From the NCBI GenBank assembly GCA_907165065.1, contig OU015524.1, forward strand, positions 35,469,295 through 35,533,294: DNA of 64,000 nucleotides. Reading direction: 5' to 3'. The notes beneath the pieces are model-generated. The model was not told the DNA's origin and did not search any database. It saw only the letters and a list, made by a program, of their open reading frames with translations. Both the position numbers and the translations under genes were made by a program. Below, piece by piece: positions 23,637 through 36,917 of this stretch; position 1 is the stretch's first letter; the number at the start of each line of letters is the position of its first letter. Source of the stretch: Caprimulgus europaeus. Its lineage: Eukaryota > Chordata > Aves > Caprimulgiformes > Caprimulgidae.

Positions 23637-24633
23637 CTGAAGAAAAAAATTATGTCAATTAAATATTGCCGATTTATATGTTTATTTAGAGAGCCTGGCA
23701 GCCAAATTATTATGTAACTACAAAAAATACCACTATAAGTTTTTATGATGTATGGTTAAACATAGAGGATCACAAAATTAAAATTAAAGGTTGTACAGGT
23801 AACCTTAATTCCATCTCTTTCCACATGTATACTATTTATCCAGTCAAATTCATATTTCTTCAAAAAAATAAATCTCTGAAATGAGGACATTACCTTTCAT
23901 CCTAGTTGTTCTCAAACATTCAAATAATTACTTTCCTAAAGCAGCTACAAATACCGTGTTGGGAAAAGAAAACGCTGAAGATTCATGATGGAAACTCAAT
24001 GGTTTTAAAACTGCAAGCAGCTTTAGGAAGCAGAAGTATCTTCAGTGTTACGCAAAATTGTTGAGTACTATTTCTTATGCCACAATTAATTAAAAAATAT
24101 TTGAAATACATAGGAAATGGAAGCAAATTAACTTTTAAAACAAGGCAAAAAACAAGAAAGACACATTTATGATTTAACTAACAAAACTGCTGGATTTTAG
24201 AAGACTGTGACTTACTGCCTGATCAGTGTAAACTGTCAAGGGCATAACAACACTGCAAAATACAGACGGAATTCTATTTTGCCAAAACAGAAAGTGTTCT
24301 TTTAACTAGATTTTTATGTCTATTTATTGTTTCTTTCTTCCACTTAAGGTTGCCTTTGAGACTCCAGAAAACTGTTTATTGATTCTTAAACTGTTATAAC
24401 ATCATAAATGAGAGCAGAAACTTCTTTGTATGGTTATGCACTAAAAGTTAACCTCTTGGCAAAGCCCAATACTTTATTAAACATATAGGACTAAACTTTT
24501 GGCACTATGATCACACAAGTGCCTTTAAGAAGAGTCAAGAGAGTTTTTAATAATTTGAGTGCTACAACAGAGATACCTTACATTTGGTGAGATCTTCTGT
24601 TTTCCTTTAAAAGTGCTCTAAATGTCCAGCAGG

Positions 24634-24715
24634 CAAAAAAAACCCAGCCCAACAAAAAACCCCACAGAACAAACCACCCTCAAAAACCAAAACCAAACCC
24701 CCCTAACCAAACACA
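24634..24715. repeat. A/C-rich low-complexity tract
   Basis: About 80 bp almost wholly A and C on the plus strand (runs such as CCAAAACCAAACCCCCC). G/U-rich in the LTBP1 transcript. No clear repeat unit. Confidence 0.8.
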
Positions 24716-27700
24716 TTACTTTCCATCTTTGCTGTATATAAACTGTCAAATAAGACAGAACAACTGAGTGAGATAACATTTTCAATTGGCTTCACTTCAC
24801 ATATACTTGCACCTGAATTGCACATTTATCCCTCCAGCTTATTTTAAAACTGGTACCTGGTTGACTGTAAGGGTGGAAAAAAAAAAAGAAAAAAAATAAT
24901 TATTTTCATTATTTCTAAAGCTTTTCCTATTCTTTGGAAAAATTAAAGTGATTATTTTCAGTAGCAGCTTTTGGAGTGAGATAGTTTTATTTCAAATTGC
25001 TGTGAACTATTTAAAATAATTGCTTAATTAGAACAGTAAGATTCTCCTCAGAGATTGCTTAACGTGATAAAATGGTTAAACACAAAAATAATACGGGTCA
25101 AAATACGACAACAATATTCTTATAGTTTTGAACACATACTTTTCCATCTTTACATGGACTACAACCATTTTAACACAAAACTTGAAAATTTCCTCTCTCA
25201 CCAAAAAAGTGGCACCTACACATTTATTTTCAAGATGGCTCCAATCTTTTCACGATGTTAATACTAAAAGCAATTGAAGTTTAAGGTGAGATTTTCAAAA
25301 GCACATTGCATTAGCCTGTTCCTGCTCCCCAGAAATGTCAGTGAAGTCCCTAATGCTCATGTTTGCAGATTCAGATTCATAATTGCACTGATTATGTCCT
25401 AACTTATCTGTGTATGCCGTTACAGACCTGATTGAATTCACACTAAAACTGAGTCTCTCTCTAACTTTTTGTGGGCAGGAATGGTACCTTCAGTACAGCT
25501 GGGTAGAGGAAAACGGAGGAAGAGCGAAGCTCTTCCAGTTGTAGATGGAGACCAGCCCATAAGCTATGCCAGGCCTTTTCCAATGCTTCAACGCATTTTC
25601 CCTTCCAGGGTGACTCAGCTTCTCTAGAAAGTGCAGCAGTGGAGTGAGGTCAGAGATTTTAACTTCTCCCTCCCTCTTCATTCTCCTACTCCCACACTGA
25701 ACAGGAAATAGTGGCTTACTAGCAGCTGTTTTCTTCCTTCTACAAAGAGCAGCAACGTAAGCAGGTCACAGTAGAGTAAGGAGTAAGGAACTTATTCAGT
25801 GATGGCCAGTGATCCATGTGGGAGCTGGATGGAGTCTTACATTACTTACCCTTTACTCACTTAGACAACCTGTTTCTAATTCTTAACTGTTAGCAAGAAG
25901 CCTGAACAATCATAATATTCCCTATGCAACACAGAAATGACCTTTGTCTTAAAAGTCATCTGTAGAAGCCCTCAAAAATGGAGATCTTTTCCAAAAGGCT
26001 GTCTTTTATTTTGCAGTAATACTAAATATCCCATAAAGTTACAGACACGGGAGCTGTCTCAGGCCAAGGCACTTGACTTTGCAACAAGACAGAAGCCCTG
26101 ACTGAGCAGTGGCTATTACCCAAAATAAGCAAGTACATCTTTACAAAGTGACAAAGTCCTATTTAAGTCCATGGAAACAAGACACAAGCAAACTTAAGTG
26201 CATCCTTAAGTAGCTGACTGAAGAGAGAAGTGCCTGCTAAGAAGACTTAAGTAGATGCTTGAATATTTTGCTAAAGTGGGTTTTGCAGAAGATCACATTA
26301 AACGCAACATATTATTACAAAACCAAGTCAATCTTAAATAAAGTTTATGAAGCATAAAACCATAGAAGTCTGTTTGTGTATAAAATGTCTACAGTAAAAA
26401 GGGTAATACTAATTCAGTGAAGTATCAGCATAGGTCAAAATGACATGGGACTAAAGTGGGACTAACTTTCCTGCTGAGACACTACCATGGACACCACTTA
26501 ACTGCTAACTTACTAATAATTTACTCAACACCCAGGTTTTTCCATTCAATATCACATATACATATATGTAAATACATATATGCATACTATTTTGCCAAAC
26601 CTTGATGAAATATAAATCCTTAAGCAGGCACTCGACTCTTTCATTAAATCTTATAATAAATTTTAATTTATCTTTGGAAATTGTTTGCTTTACAGAAGCA
26701 TAACACCTTTATACTGACATGAGGCTTAATTTGACACCTATACCCAAGTTGTGTACCTAAGTTCAAATTGAACACCTATAAAAATCTAAGATGCTGCAAG
26801 ATCACTTAAACTCCTGCAACACTCCAGATTTATAAGCTTAAGTTCTTAGAAATCTGAAAATTCACCATTGGCACTCACGCAGAATTGTCATAAGTCATGG
26901 CATGATTGAATAGCATCATGCTTAACTCATTCCTAAATCAAATCTAGACTAAGAAATTATATATACCTCTACCAAAGCTTCCTGACAGATTCAGTGAATC
27001 TTCTTGAAGCATACACCTCTCAGATCACACTCTTGATATAATGTAGTGGTAGATGACACTGTATTTTAATCTGGAGAAAACAGACATCTCTCCTCCCTTC
27101 TTAAAACACTACGGTTAAGTGAGAGTTCCCACCTAAAAAGATGAGAAATGTATTCTATTACCTCTAGGAGACACAAACTCTTACTTTCCAGGAATGCTTT
27201 AATCACAAGCACAGGATTATTCCAAGTGGCAACATTCTGTCTCCTCTTGAAATTGTACAGTTACATTAAGAAAAAAAAAAAAATTCAAATTGAGCCTGAA
27301 AGCAGCCGTGAGCATGACTCATACAATAAGTAATTAAGGATACTGGGAAAGAGACTGGGTTCCCAGTCCTGTTCCAAGAATTGTTTCTACATTTTACGTG
27401 TTAGGGCATCTCCTCATGGATATAAAATGTAGATTAGAAATTCTTCTGGCAGATAAAGGAACTCTGAATTGACCCATCTTGAGCAAGTGTGCTGGCCATT
27501 AAGCTTTTTTTATAAAGCACAGTGCTCATCTCATTAGCATTTAAAAAAAAATTCTTTCTTAGTGCTTTGAAGAAAGGGTGGTGAACTTCCCTTCAAGAGA
27601 GGTTTTAGGGTGAGTTCAGGCACTTCTTTGTACCCACCTAGGAAGCATCTAGGAACCAGATGGGACTGGTTTGTCCCAGTGTTTCCCTGTTTGCTTGCTC

Positions 27701-27924
27701 TTAGTATAATACTGAGCACGTTGGCACTAAGCAGCTGCCTCATCAATTCATTGTCCACTGTGGATTCCAGGCTGAAGAATAAATTTGTATTAGCAGTTCT
27801 AACCATTTCTCGTTTGAAGCACATTTCAGACTTTTGTGAGTTTCCCACGGCAAATTTATATCCACTAAGAAAAGTTCCACACATCAACATGCTTCTGATG
27901 AATAAAACTTCCAGTTGCAGTTAA

Positions 27925-27980
27925 ATTTCTACTTCTTTGGAGAAAGCTATAAATTGATTTCTACTTCTTTAGAGAAAACT
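27925..27980. repeat. Short direct duplication, 24-bp copies at 32-bp period
   Basis: ATTTCTACTTCTTTGGAGAA... at 27925-27948 and ATTTCTACTTCTTTAGAGAA... at 27957-27980 differ at two positions. Probably a slippage or local duplication event. Confidence 0.85.
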
Positions 27981-29166
27981 GCAAAATAAGGACAGGTTTC
28001 ACAATTTATACACCAATACAGGATGCATGTCTGTTAGAAACTGCTTATGTGCTACAGGAATAAAAATTTAGATACTTGAGTCTTTTACTAACTATGTACC
28101 TCAAAGACCCTAAGGAGGCTCTCTTTTGGAAGCAAATCAGGAGATAAAATATATTCTAAAGCACGAAATTTAAATGCTTCATAAACTAGCAGATCAGACT
28201 CTCCTGTGGAAGGAAGAGTCAGAGAAGTAGGAGTAACAGTAGACTTTCTGCTGGAACTGCATTTATGTCCACATTAAGACTTGCAAACAAAAATGTCCTT
28301 CCAAGAAAATCAAACACTCAACACATTTCCAGCAGTGCTATCTGTATGAATAACAGGAGCCTAGAAGACCTAGATAAGAATGACTGCAACTCCTTGCGCT
28401 ATTTTTGGCCCACTAAATGCAGGCCCACTCTTTCTGCAAAACAGAGGTAACATTATCTTTTCTCATCTTTCATTTAGTGATGAAAATATGACATGACGGA
28501 GAAGTATTACTATTCCTGTGCAACAATAATGTCATTCACAAAAAGTTTAAGAGACTAGCTTCACCTATCGTGTAAATAATTTGAAATTTCTTTCTTATTA
28601 TAATATGATGTCAAATCACAAAAAAAACAGTTAAGAAAGTTTTTGTCATTGCCAAATTGTTGAGGAAGATATTTCAAAAACAGAGCAAAAAAATGTAATC
28701 GACAATTTAGAGTCTGGAAAACTTTGGCTTCAAACCTGAAAGTTCATCTGCAGTCCTAAGAGATCTCTGCATTCTCTCCAAGCAGTAACTGATACCTCTG
28801 TAATTTAACATTTCTGTGCAAACTTGATAAAAAAACAAAACAAATACAGCTGGAAGAGGCAAGATGATTCAATGTCATTATCCTTCCTGCACTGAGAAAA
28901 TGCAACAGTGCATCACTAACTTAAAAGAGGAGGAAGAGGAAAAAAACCCAACAGCGTTAACTTTGCTGGCTACACTGAGTGCCTGCATATTGTAACTATG
29001 CTGCATGCAAAAGAATTCCAGTTTCTGCAACCTATTTCTAATCAAAGCACAGCATATTCCTTCTACTAGGTTCGCTTTTGCTTTCAAAAAAGGAAAAATA
29101 CTATTTGAGGGAGGGGGGGAAAAAGCCATAAATTGATCCAGAGAATAACAACAAAATAGCACTTAC

Positions 29167-29269
29167 ATGGCTTCTTGGGACATTTCTGGCATTTGTTAAA
29201 ACCCCAGGAAGTACCCACAGTTCCACAGCAGTCTTCTTGCTTGGAAAGGCCAGGAAGTGCTTTGCCACA
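29167..29269 (-). CDS. LTBP1: LTBP1 exon (local exon 3): core of the hybrid 8-Cys domain
   Basis: Coding exon of 103 nt, phase 0 in and phase 1 out, with acceptor TTCCAG and donor GTAAGT. It encodes [20 protein letters not shown] then [14 protein letters not shown], followed by the single base T of a split Ser codon. It carries cysteines 2-6 of the hybrid domain, including the CC pair. The CC pair, as opposed to the CCC triplet of TB domains, marks this as the hybrid domain unique to the fibrillin/LTBP family. It has no start codon and is too short for a naive ORF search. Residues match mammalian LTBP1 almost one to one. Confidence 0.96.
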
Positions 29270-30436
29270 CTGGAATAGTCAGGTAAAGAATACTACGGTT
29301 AATGATATTATATGATGCTCACTTCTAGTACAATGTTCTTTATCAGTTATCTTTGGTCAAGTTCTTGCTGAGACACTGAATATCCGTCCCCAGAGCTCTT
29401 AGCTGAATTTAAATAGTGCCCATGCATTGCAATGGCTCTCTACATAGACCTGAGCAAATTAGGTGACATTATTGTCTTCCCCTTACTCAACTTGAAAAGA
29501 AGGAGACAAACAGAAGAGAATAGTATGTCATAGGAATCAATGAGTATATTTCCAAGGTAGTAACTCACCATTAGCATGTTTCCTACATTTCTCCTTGTAA
29601 AAATGTGCTCATCCACTTTTTCAAAAGCTGAACAAATTATCTCAAATACCCTTCTAATTACTCTCTTCAAGAAAGACAAAAAGTAGGATTGTGATTTCTA
29701 TAACGTTATTCCCTATTAAAAAGCTTAAACTTCCTGACAACTTGTTTAAGGTTTATGATCACTTACTGAAAATTGCCAAATTATAATGATAGATTCTGCT
29801 GCCCAGATACTAAAAAAGGTAACACAGGTAAGATGACTGAAGCTGAAGTTACTGATGTCTGTATTATTTCAAACAAGTGTCTTTACCCATGGAAATATTT
29901 AAATTAAACTTGCAATAATTTCTGAGGTCAATATTCCTTTATTTTCCTGACCAATAATATTCTAATTATGCTTTTTATTAATAGGAATACCAGTTTTCAG
30001 AATCTTACAACATACTTAGTTATTTTCTTGATTTCCACAATTTTCTTCCATTTTGCATAGTAAAGATTACATGTATTTCTGAGATGCAGACAAAAATACA
30101 TCCAAACCCACCAATTAGGTATAAAATGGCAGTGCACAAAGCACAAGAGAAGTGCACAACAGCTGCACTCAGTAACATTCTCAAAGCAAATGCTGATATC
30201 AATAGGCACCACAGCAAACAATTCCAATGTACACAGGCCTTCTCTGATCTAACTTCCCTTCCTGACAGCATATAAACCTCTGACCCAAATGCTCAGTGCC
30301 ACTTTGCTTCCAGCTCAGGATAGCTGGGTCATCCTATGGCACAGGCTGTGGCCTTGTGGCTGCTTTCAGTTCAGCTGGTAACCCAGTCACTCCGCAGTAG
30401 GGGATGCATTCTGAATGCACAGGCGCTGACAGCTTC

Positions 30437-30478
30437 CTCCAACCTTCTCAACCCAACCTCCAACCTTCTCAACCCAAC
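30437..30478. repeat. Tandem duplication of a 21-bp unit
   Basis: CTCCAACCTTCTCAACCCAA(C) occurs twice head to tail with no mismatch. Confidence 0.9.
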
Positions 30479-33400
30479 TCAGCCTTCCAGTGTGGTCTTA
30501 ATTGCACTGACACCCATGAGTCAATGATGTTTTCAAAGTACAGAGTTACTCTGTGTAGCTTCAGTGTGTCTGCTAACAAGATAGCAGGCTAACCCACAAC
30601 GTCAGGGTTTTGACTCATCAGAGGGTCCCCTCTTTGCATGGTGAGAGCTGGCAAGGCATTATCCCAGCCATTTTCTCCGACCCTTTTTCACAGATACTCC
30701 CCAGGCACATCCTGAAATACCTCAGCAACAAACTGATAGCAGCACCAGTTTACCATTTAAATACCAGACTGTAATGTGCAACCTGCAGCAGCTCTCCACT
30801 TGCTGCTTGTGAAACTTAAGTTAAGTAAGGAATGTGTGAGTAGCCAGGAGCATCCTCTGTCCCAGCCACTCTCATAAAACAGAGCTTTTAGCACCAGGGC
30901 AACTTAGTAAAGTTATGGTTAATCTCTGCACATCATCCCTATATGGAGTAACATCACTTGTGCTTTGAACCACATTTTGGGATGACACATGAACAAGGTA
31001 AAGAACTGAGTGGCCAAACAGATTAGAAGAGACTGCTCAGTTATTGTTATTGTGTAACTTTAGGAGTCTATTTTCACACCACCATCTTTAGAGCATCTTG
31101 TCAGAAATTTGCCCATGTTTTAAGGGGTGAGAAACAGTTCTGGCCTGGATGGTATTTGGCTGTGTTAAAACGGTATGAAAAGTAAGGTGTCAAAGCAAGT
31201 CCCATCTTTCAGATGCAGGCCTAGGCTTACACTATGTGAACACGTCTTTCAGGCTGTCTTGTGCTCCCCTGGCTTGGGAACTGGCAGGATTAGTACGAGA
31301 TTGACCATTCCTGATCAGAGTCTGCTCTGTTTCCAGAAGCGGCTCTTGGCCGGGCACTTCACAAAGGCTGTCAAGATGCACAAACAGGGAATTCTGTACA
31401 ACTCCCTCTGCTGCAGCAGCTCAGCAGTTTTCAAAACTGGAACTAGTTCTTTCAACTGCCTCTAGTTTGATGGTATACAGATCTTCCTGCAGTTCCTGGA
31501 AGCTCAAAAATATTTCAACTACACAATGTCTCCTCAAAGTGGCTGCCCTAAAACCTTAGAGAGAATTCATGTTATGTCTTTACACAATGCTGGTTCTCAA
31601 CCTGTGCCCCAGGTGAGCACGCTCTAGGAAGAACCATTTTACTTTCTAATCATGGCTACTCAGTTTTACTTTGTAATTTCAGCTGCTCAACTCCTAGGAG
31701 AGATGCTTCTTCAAAGAAAGAGAAAGCCACTACTAAAGTTGTATACTGTGGCTGTTAGTGAAAGTCAAGTTAAATCAATTTGCACTTGACTCTTCACCGC
31801 TCCTTATGCCCCAGTTTTACTACTCTCATCTCTCCAAAAAGAAGTGGGAAGAATCAAGGCTGGTGCTGCACTTCCCCTTATGATCTCAGAAATGGAGCAT
31901 TTGGGCAGTGAGGAACATTACCTAACACCCAGTGTTCCTCTGCAAGGTCACAAGTGTGTGTCAAGGCAAGACTCCACTGACATAAGAGCCAATAAGGCAT
32001 CATGAACTGGCCTTTTTTTTTTTTTTTAAATTTTTCCCCAGAATATAAAAGGTGTCATTTAACAGTAGTAAATTAAAAGCATATAAAACAAAGGAAAAAA
32101 AAAAAAGGAGGAGAGAGATGGACTAAAGCCCACTTTTAGTTTAGGTGTGGTGCTACAGCATTTGCACTCTACTGAAAATCATGATCTCTGTGGTCATAAC
32201 TTTTTCAAATTTCCATATAAAAACCATGAGCAAAAATAAGCATGCCAAAGTCTGAGTCATCTGGCAACTGTGGTTTGTAGTCCTGTCAGTAAAAACTGGC
32301 AATGATTAAAGCTGCTGCTCCCACTGCCTCTATGGTGAATTAAAGCTTGAAGAATCAATGATAATTTGGTTAACATCCAGATCATTGTAGAAACTGGCCA
32401 GCGAGGAAAAGCAACTGCCACATGGGGCCCCTAGTGGTGTAAGATCTGTGTAATTTTGGAGCTGTGCATCAGAAAAAATGACTGCTCTACAAAGTCCTAA
32501 GCCAAGCAGAAACAGAGAGTTCTATGGCTAATAAACCCTGATTTCTCTGGTACATCTAATAGTGCTTCAGATACTTTCAACACTCATGGCACTGCACAAA
32601 CTGTTTCCTAGCCAGCCACAATTTCTTAAGATGTTCCTCCCTTTCACAAACCCTGAGCATCAATGAACTGAAGCTCTGTTTCTACAGGTCTCAAAAACTT
32701 TTAGGTGATTTCTATCCACTTCAAAAGTCTTACCCACTTACTACTACTGAGAAGAACTCATTAGTTCTTCAGACAGTCCGTCCCAGTCTGAGTCACAAGT
32801 GACTGGAAAAGTCACTTGGGGGAATCCATAACTATTTTTAGTTCAGCACACCATTCAAAACGACTCCAGTACATAAATATGAGCCTAAAATAAGCAGGGA
32901 AGCTGAACACAAGCACACAGCTTCCACTATGCATGAAGAAGCTGCCATTCCCTAAGCTTAGACTTAAACTTTTCTATCCATCATTCACACACATTTTAAA
33001 CTAATCTAGCCTGTATTCCTGAGGGTTTCTGGAAAACTCCTCAGAGACAGAGAAGAGATTTTCATGAATAATACATGTGTCACAAGCTTATGATTTGGAG
33101 ATAATTCTTACTGGTTCAGAAGGCAAAGAAGTCATGAAGGATTGGTATAAAAGAGCTCAACTGTGCTGAAAGAGGCTCAGCAGTAGCAGCAGTATGAGGC
33201 ACACATGGTACTGCTATAAAACAAAGTTCTTCCTGGGTAAAGCACTCACAGACACTGAAAGTATTGTTTCGAATCCACATATTTTTTCCCCATGCGTGTC
33301 TGGGCTTCTGTGCCAATATTTTATATAACTGAAGGAAGTACTGAATATTCCCACTGGTAGACTGCAATTCTGGCTGACCCTGTGCTGGTGCACAAAGGCC

Positions 33401-33939
33401 ACCCCAAGCCACATCACCTCTTTGTCCAGACTGCAGCCTCTGCCCCATCTCCACAATCTTGGAGCACTAACAGTACTTGAGTTGTGCACTGCCACCAGGG
33501 CTTCATGTGTTTTCCAATGCCAGGGAAAAGGAAGGATTATATCCTTGAAATCCCTCTGTTAAGGCAGTAGAAGGAATTTATTCAGCTCCCTGTAAAGTGC
33601 AGTAGAGAGCCCAGCCTGGCAATTAGTCTCAGGGCAACCGCAAAGGATTCTGGCTGAGGGACCACAATGTTTCCTGGGACTCCCACTCCTGCGTGACCCA
33701 TCTAGAAATCCCTGTCACGAGCTGTTAGTTAAAACCCACAATACAGGCATAAATAAAGGAGTGTCACATGATTAACTATGATTGAAATCGATAGGTGCTT
33801 TGCCTCAGTTAATAGCTAATGACTCTGGGATTCAGCTCAAAAGACTGCCTTTCACATACCACAATAGCAGAAGTGAATGGATACACTGTTTAACTTTCTG
33901 TAAACTGTTCAACAGGCACAGACCTTGGATTGTTGCTTC

Positions 33940-33958
33940 TTTTTTTTTTTTTTTTTTT
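33940..33958. repeat. Homopolymer (T)19
   Basis: Nineteen consecutive T on the plus strand. It could be a poly(A) relic of a minus-strand retroposon, but no element is recognisable beside it. Confidence 0.9.
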
Positions 33959-36549
33959 CCTATAGGCATGACAAACAGAGTAAGAAACCTCAGATTCAAG
34001 AAACCATATTACTGAAACAATTAACAAACATACTTAATTACCTTACTGACCAGCTGAATGACAGGTTGTTACAAATGAAGAGTATTATCCCATGTGGCAC
34101 TGGCTCACTAACAGGCATTGTCTCATAAGCAGAGGAGAGAAACTTAAATACTTCCAGACTTCCTAAAAGAACTGGTAAAGAATTTGTTTTGGCTTAAACA
34201 GAACATTCTTCATAGGCAAGTAAAAATTATCCAGCTTTCTTCTATTTGAGTAATTAAAACAATGTTTGGTGTTTCTGGTATCCGATAAATCTTTAATCTT
34301 CTGATATTTCAGGGTATTGATCTTGCAAAGAATCTATTGTGAATGAAGCATTAATCCTGGAAATGAATCCACACTGACTTCTGACAGTCTATTTGTTTAA
34401 AAACTTCAGAAGCCAAACCATGAGCTTCAAGGAATTCCAGACAGTTATTTTATTTTATGAGATGGTATTTTTAAGACTATTCTAAAGAAAAAAGGTTTTA
34501 TAAGTGCTCTAAGAGAAAAAGTACCAGTATGAAGCACAGAATTTTACTTGTATCATTTTTCCCTGCCTAAAGAATATAAACAGGGAAATTCATTTCGTAC
34601 AGCTGTCAAAAAAATAAAATACCTGAAATTTACCTCCATAGGAAATGTTTTGTTAAATCTGATGTTCAACAGGGATATTTATACAGTTGAATGAGTAACT
34701 TCATCTGGCATATTACTACTGTCGTCGCCTTCCGACTACATACACTACAATCATATTGCATGCAGTAGCATCGATACATTAGGTTATGCATTAAGAGCTA
34801 TCAACACATTTCGCTGCTCTGATTTCTAACTCAAAAACTTTGATGCCTTTGTTTAACGTTTCCCATTGTGAAAACTCATGAAGTGATCTAAGCCCAGGTC
34901 CTAAAAATGTTATGTACATTCTCAAAGTGAAGTACAAGATCAAGTTAAATAAATGCTTAATGATTTGCAGTCAGAATCTTTATAATGATACAACACTGAC
35001 AATTTCTGACCTTCTCCAGCTGCCACTTATCACTTGGCTTATTTTGTATTCTACCAAGTCTGACAGCAAAAAGAAGGGCATTGCTCAAGCCAAAACAAAT
35101 GTTTCCTGTAAAAGACGTTGCTGAAGCACAGTACTAAATAAACTATTTCCATAGAAATTTATCCCACTAAAGATGCTGATCAACTAACATCTGTTTTAGA
35201 CATACTTGTTATTTATCAGAACTAAGTGGCACCTGAAGCACATTTGAATGCTTGTGTGTTTTGATCACACTGAAAAATGGACAGCCCTTATAATTTTCAA
35301 TAAAGTCTTTACTAGTGTTCACTATTAATGTTATTTAGCTTAATTTATTTTTAAAAATCTATCAAAATATGCTTCTACTGTCTGCTATAGGTCGTGTATT
35401 TTGTTTTTCTTTAATGTGATTTTCCAAAGTATTATTATAATACACGAAATTTCACTTCACAATACCAGAACAATTCTAATTCAGGTGTCCTCCTCGATAG
35501 AGCTGTAACAAGTATGGATCTTTTCTGCAACTCCTTTCAAAGTACTTTGCAATGGAAGCACAAAGCACCATTCAGCAAACAGCTGACAAATGAGGAGTGG
35601 AATGTATCCCCTGAACACTGCAACCTGGAACTGCCCTGAATTTAAATAATCCCAACAAAAAGCAAGGATCAAAAGACAGTATTTTTTAAATTCTCTCAGT
35701 GATCATCTTAAGAGAGCAGTCCAGCTCCTCTCAGCAGTTACATCAGCACAACTGAGGGACAGTGAGGAGGAATGAACAAGTATGGGCAGACATGACTTCT
35801 TAGTCAGCTTCCCTTCTGGACATTTTGGCATATGTTGCCTTCAGCCAGCTAAGCAATTTCAGTATCTGTCTCTCTTTAGAATAAAAGCTCTTTTTAATTT
35901 TGTTTTTAAATTATAGATACTGAGATCATTAGAAGTCTCCTTTGGTAAAACTGATAATCAAAAATATCTGCTGAAGAGAACAGCATTACTTGTGAATCTA
36001 GTCAGAAAGAGCCTACTTTAGAGAAATCTAGAAATACCAGCTTCTCCAATTTCTTGCCACTTGCAAAAAAATGCCTCCCTCTTTACAGTGAAGCAAAAAA
36101 GAGATCAAATCAACTTTGAGAAAAAAGACTTTTTTTTAGCCAAAATACTGAAATGCAGCAATAACAGGAAAACAAACTAATATATTTACTTCAAAGTGAT
36201 CTTAAGGTAGGGTGGGGGGGAGTGGTGCTTAATTCTCCTTATATGAATTTTGACAGATAGTAAGCATCTGCACTATTTTCTCAATTTAAATACAAAGTAA
36301 TCATATGCAAAATTAATGGCACTCGAGATTATCAACACAATCTTTACTAAGTGCACTACTGACACTGTAGAAGTATTTTGGGAAATAACAAGATATTCTG
36401 TGTCACAATAAAGGCATTTTTAATAGAATTAAAATGAAAAGCAGCTGAAGATGAATTAAAGAAGAGAAACATAATCTTCCTTATTTGATTGCTTTTTAAT
36501 TAGGACTTAGAGAATCAGTGGTCTAAGATGACAGACTCCTTGGATTTCA

Positions 36550-36615
36550 GAAACACAGGACTACATGGCTGTAAAGGACCCTGCAAGACACCACATCCAG
36601 TCTCCAGCTTTTGAA
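36550..36615 (-). mobile_element. Possible ancient CR1/L3-like fragment
   Basis: ACTACATGGCTGTAAAGGAC, CCTGCAAGACACCACATCCA and GTCTCC keep the spacing of the CR1/L3 3' motif (GGAAGGGACC ... GATCATCTAGTCCA). The match is weak and based on memory of the consensus. Confidence 0.25.
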
Positions 36616-36877
36616 AGCACTGTAACACATACAGTACTCTTCATAATTCTCCTGTTCTCCATTCTAAGTGGGATTTTAATCCTACTGCTTCCACTATATC
36701 CATCTACCAACTTCAAGTTGCTATTTTCTCATCATCGCAAGTTTAGGTAAAGTTTTGTTTCCTATATTTTTATGACAACAATAAGTTTCTGGCCTGCAAC
36801 TTAACTGCTAGTTTATGACTGCAAAAATCCTTTTGGTACTAGGAAAGCATCTGACAAACCACAACTCTTGTATGCAA

Positions 36878-36917
36878 CGTATCATAGTAAGCTATCACGT
36901 AACATGGTAAGCTATCC
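36878..36917. repeat. Tandem duplication of a 20-bp unit
   Basis: CGTATCATAGTAAGCTATCA is followed directly by CGTAACATGGTAAGCTATCC, 17 of 20 identical. Confidence 0.85.

Larger units (their letters stand above)
23637..29166 (-). other. LTBP1: LTBP1 intron 3-4
   Basis: 5.5-kb intron with GTAAGT donor and TCTTCAG acceptor. It contains an A/C-rich tract (24634-24715) and a 24-bp direct duplication (27925-27980). ORFs on opposite strands at 27534-27924 (118 and 104 codons) overlap each other and match nothing I know. Confidence 0.85.

Noticed and set aside
27534..27924. Overlapping ORFs of 118 (minus) and 104 (plus) codons
   Set aside because: Opposite-strand overlap with no domain content; at most one could be real and nothing supports either.
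33116..33495. Two overlapping minus-strand ORFs (112 and 93 codons)
   Set aside because: Different frames of the same slightly GC-richer segment; no conserved domains or splice sites tied to LTBP1.
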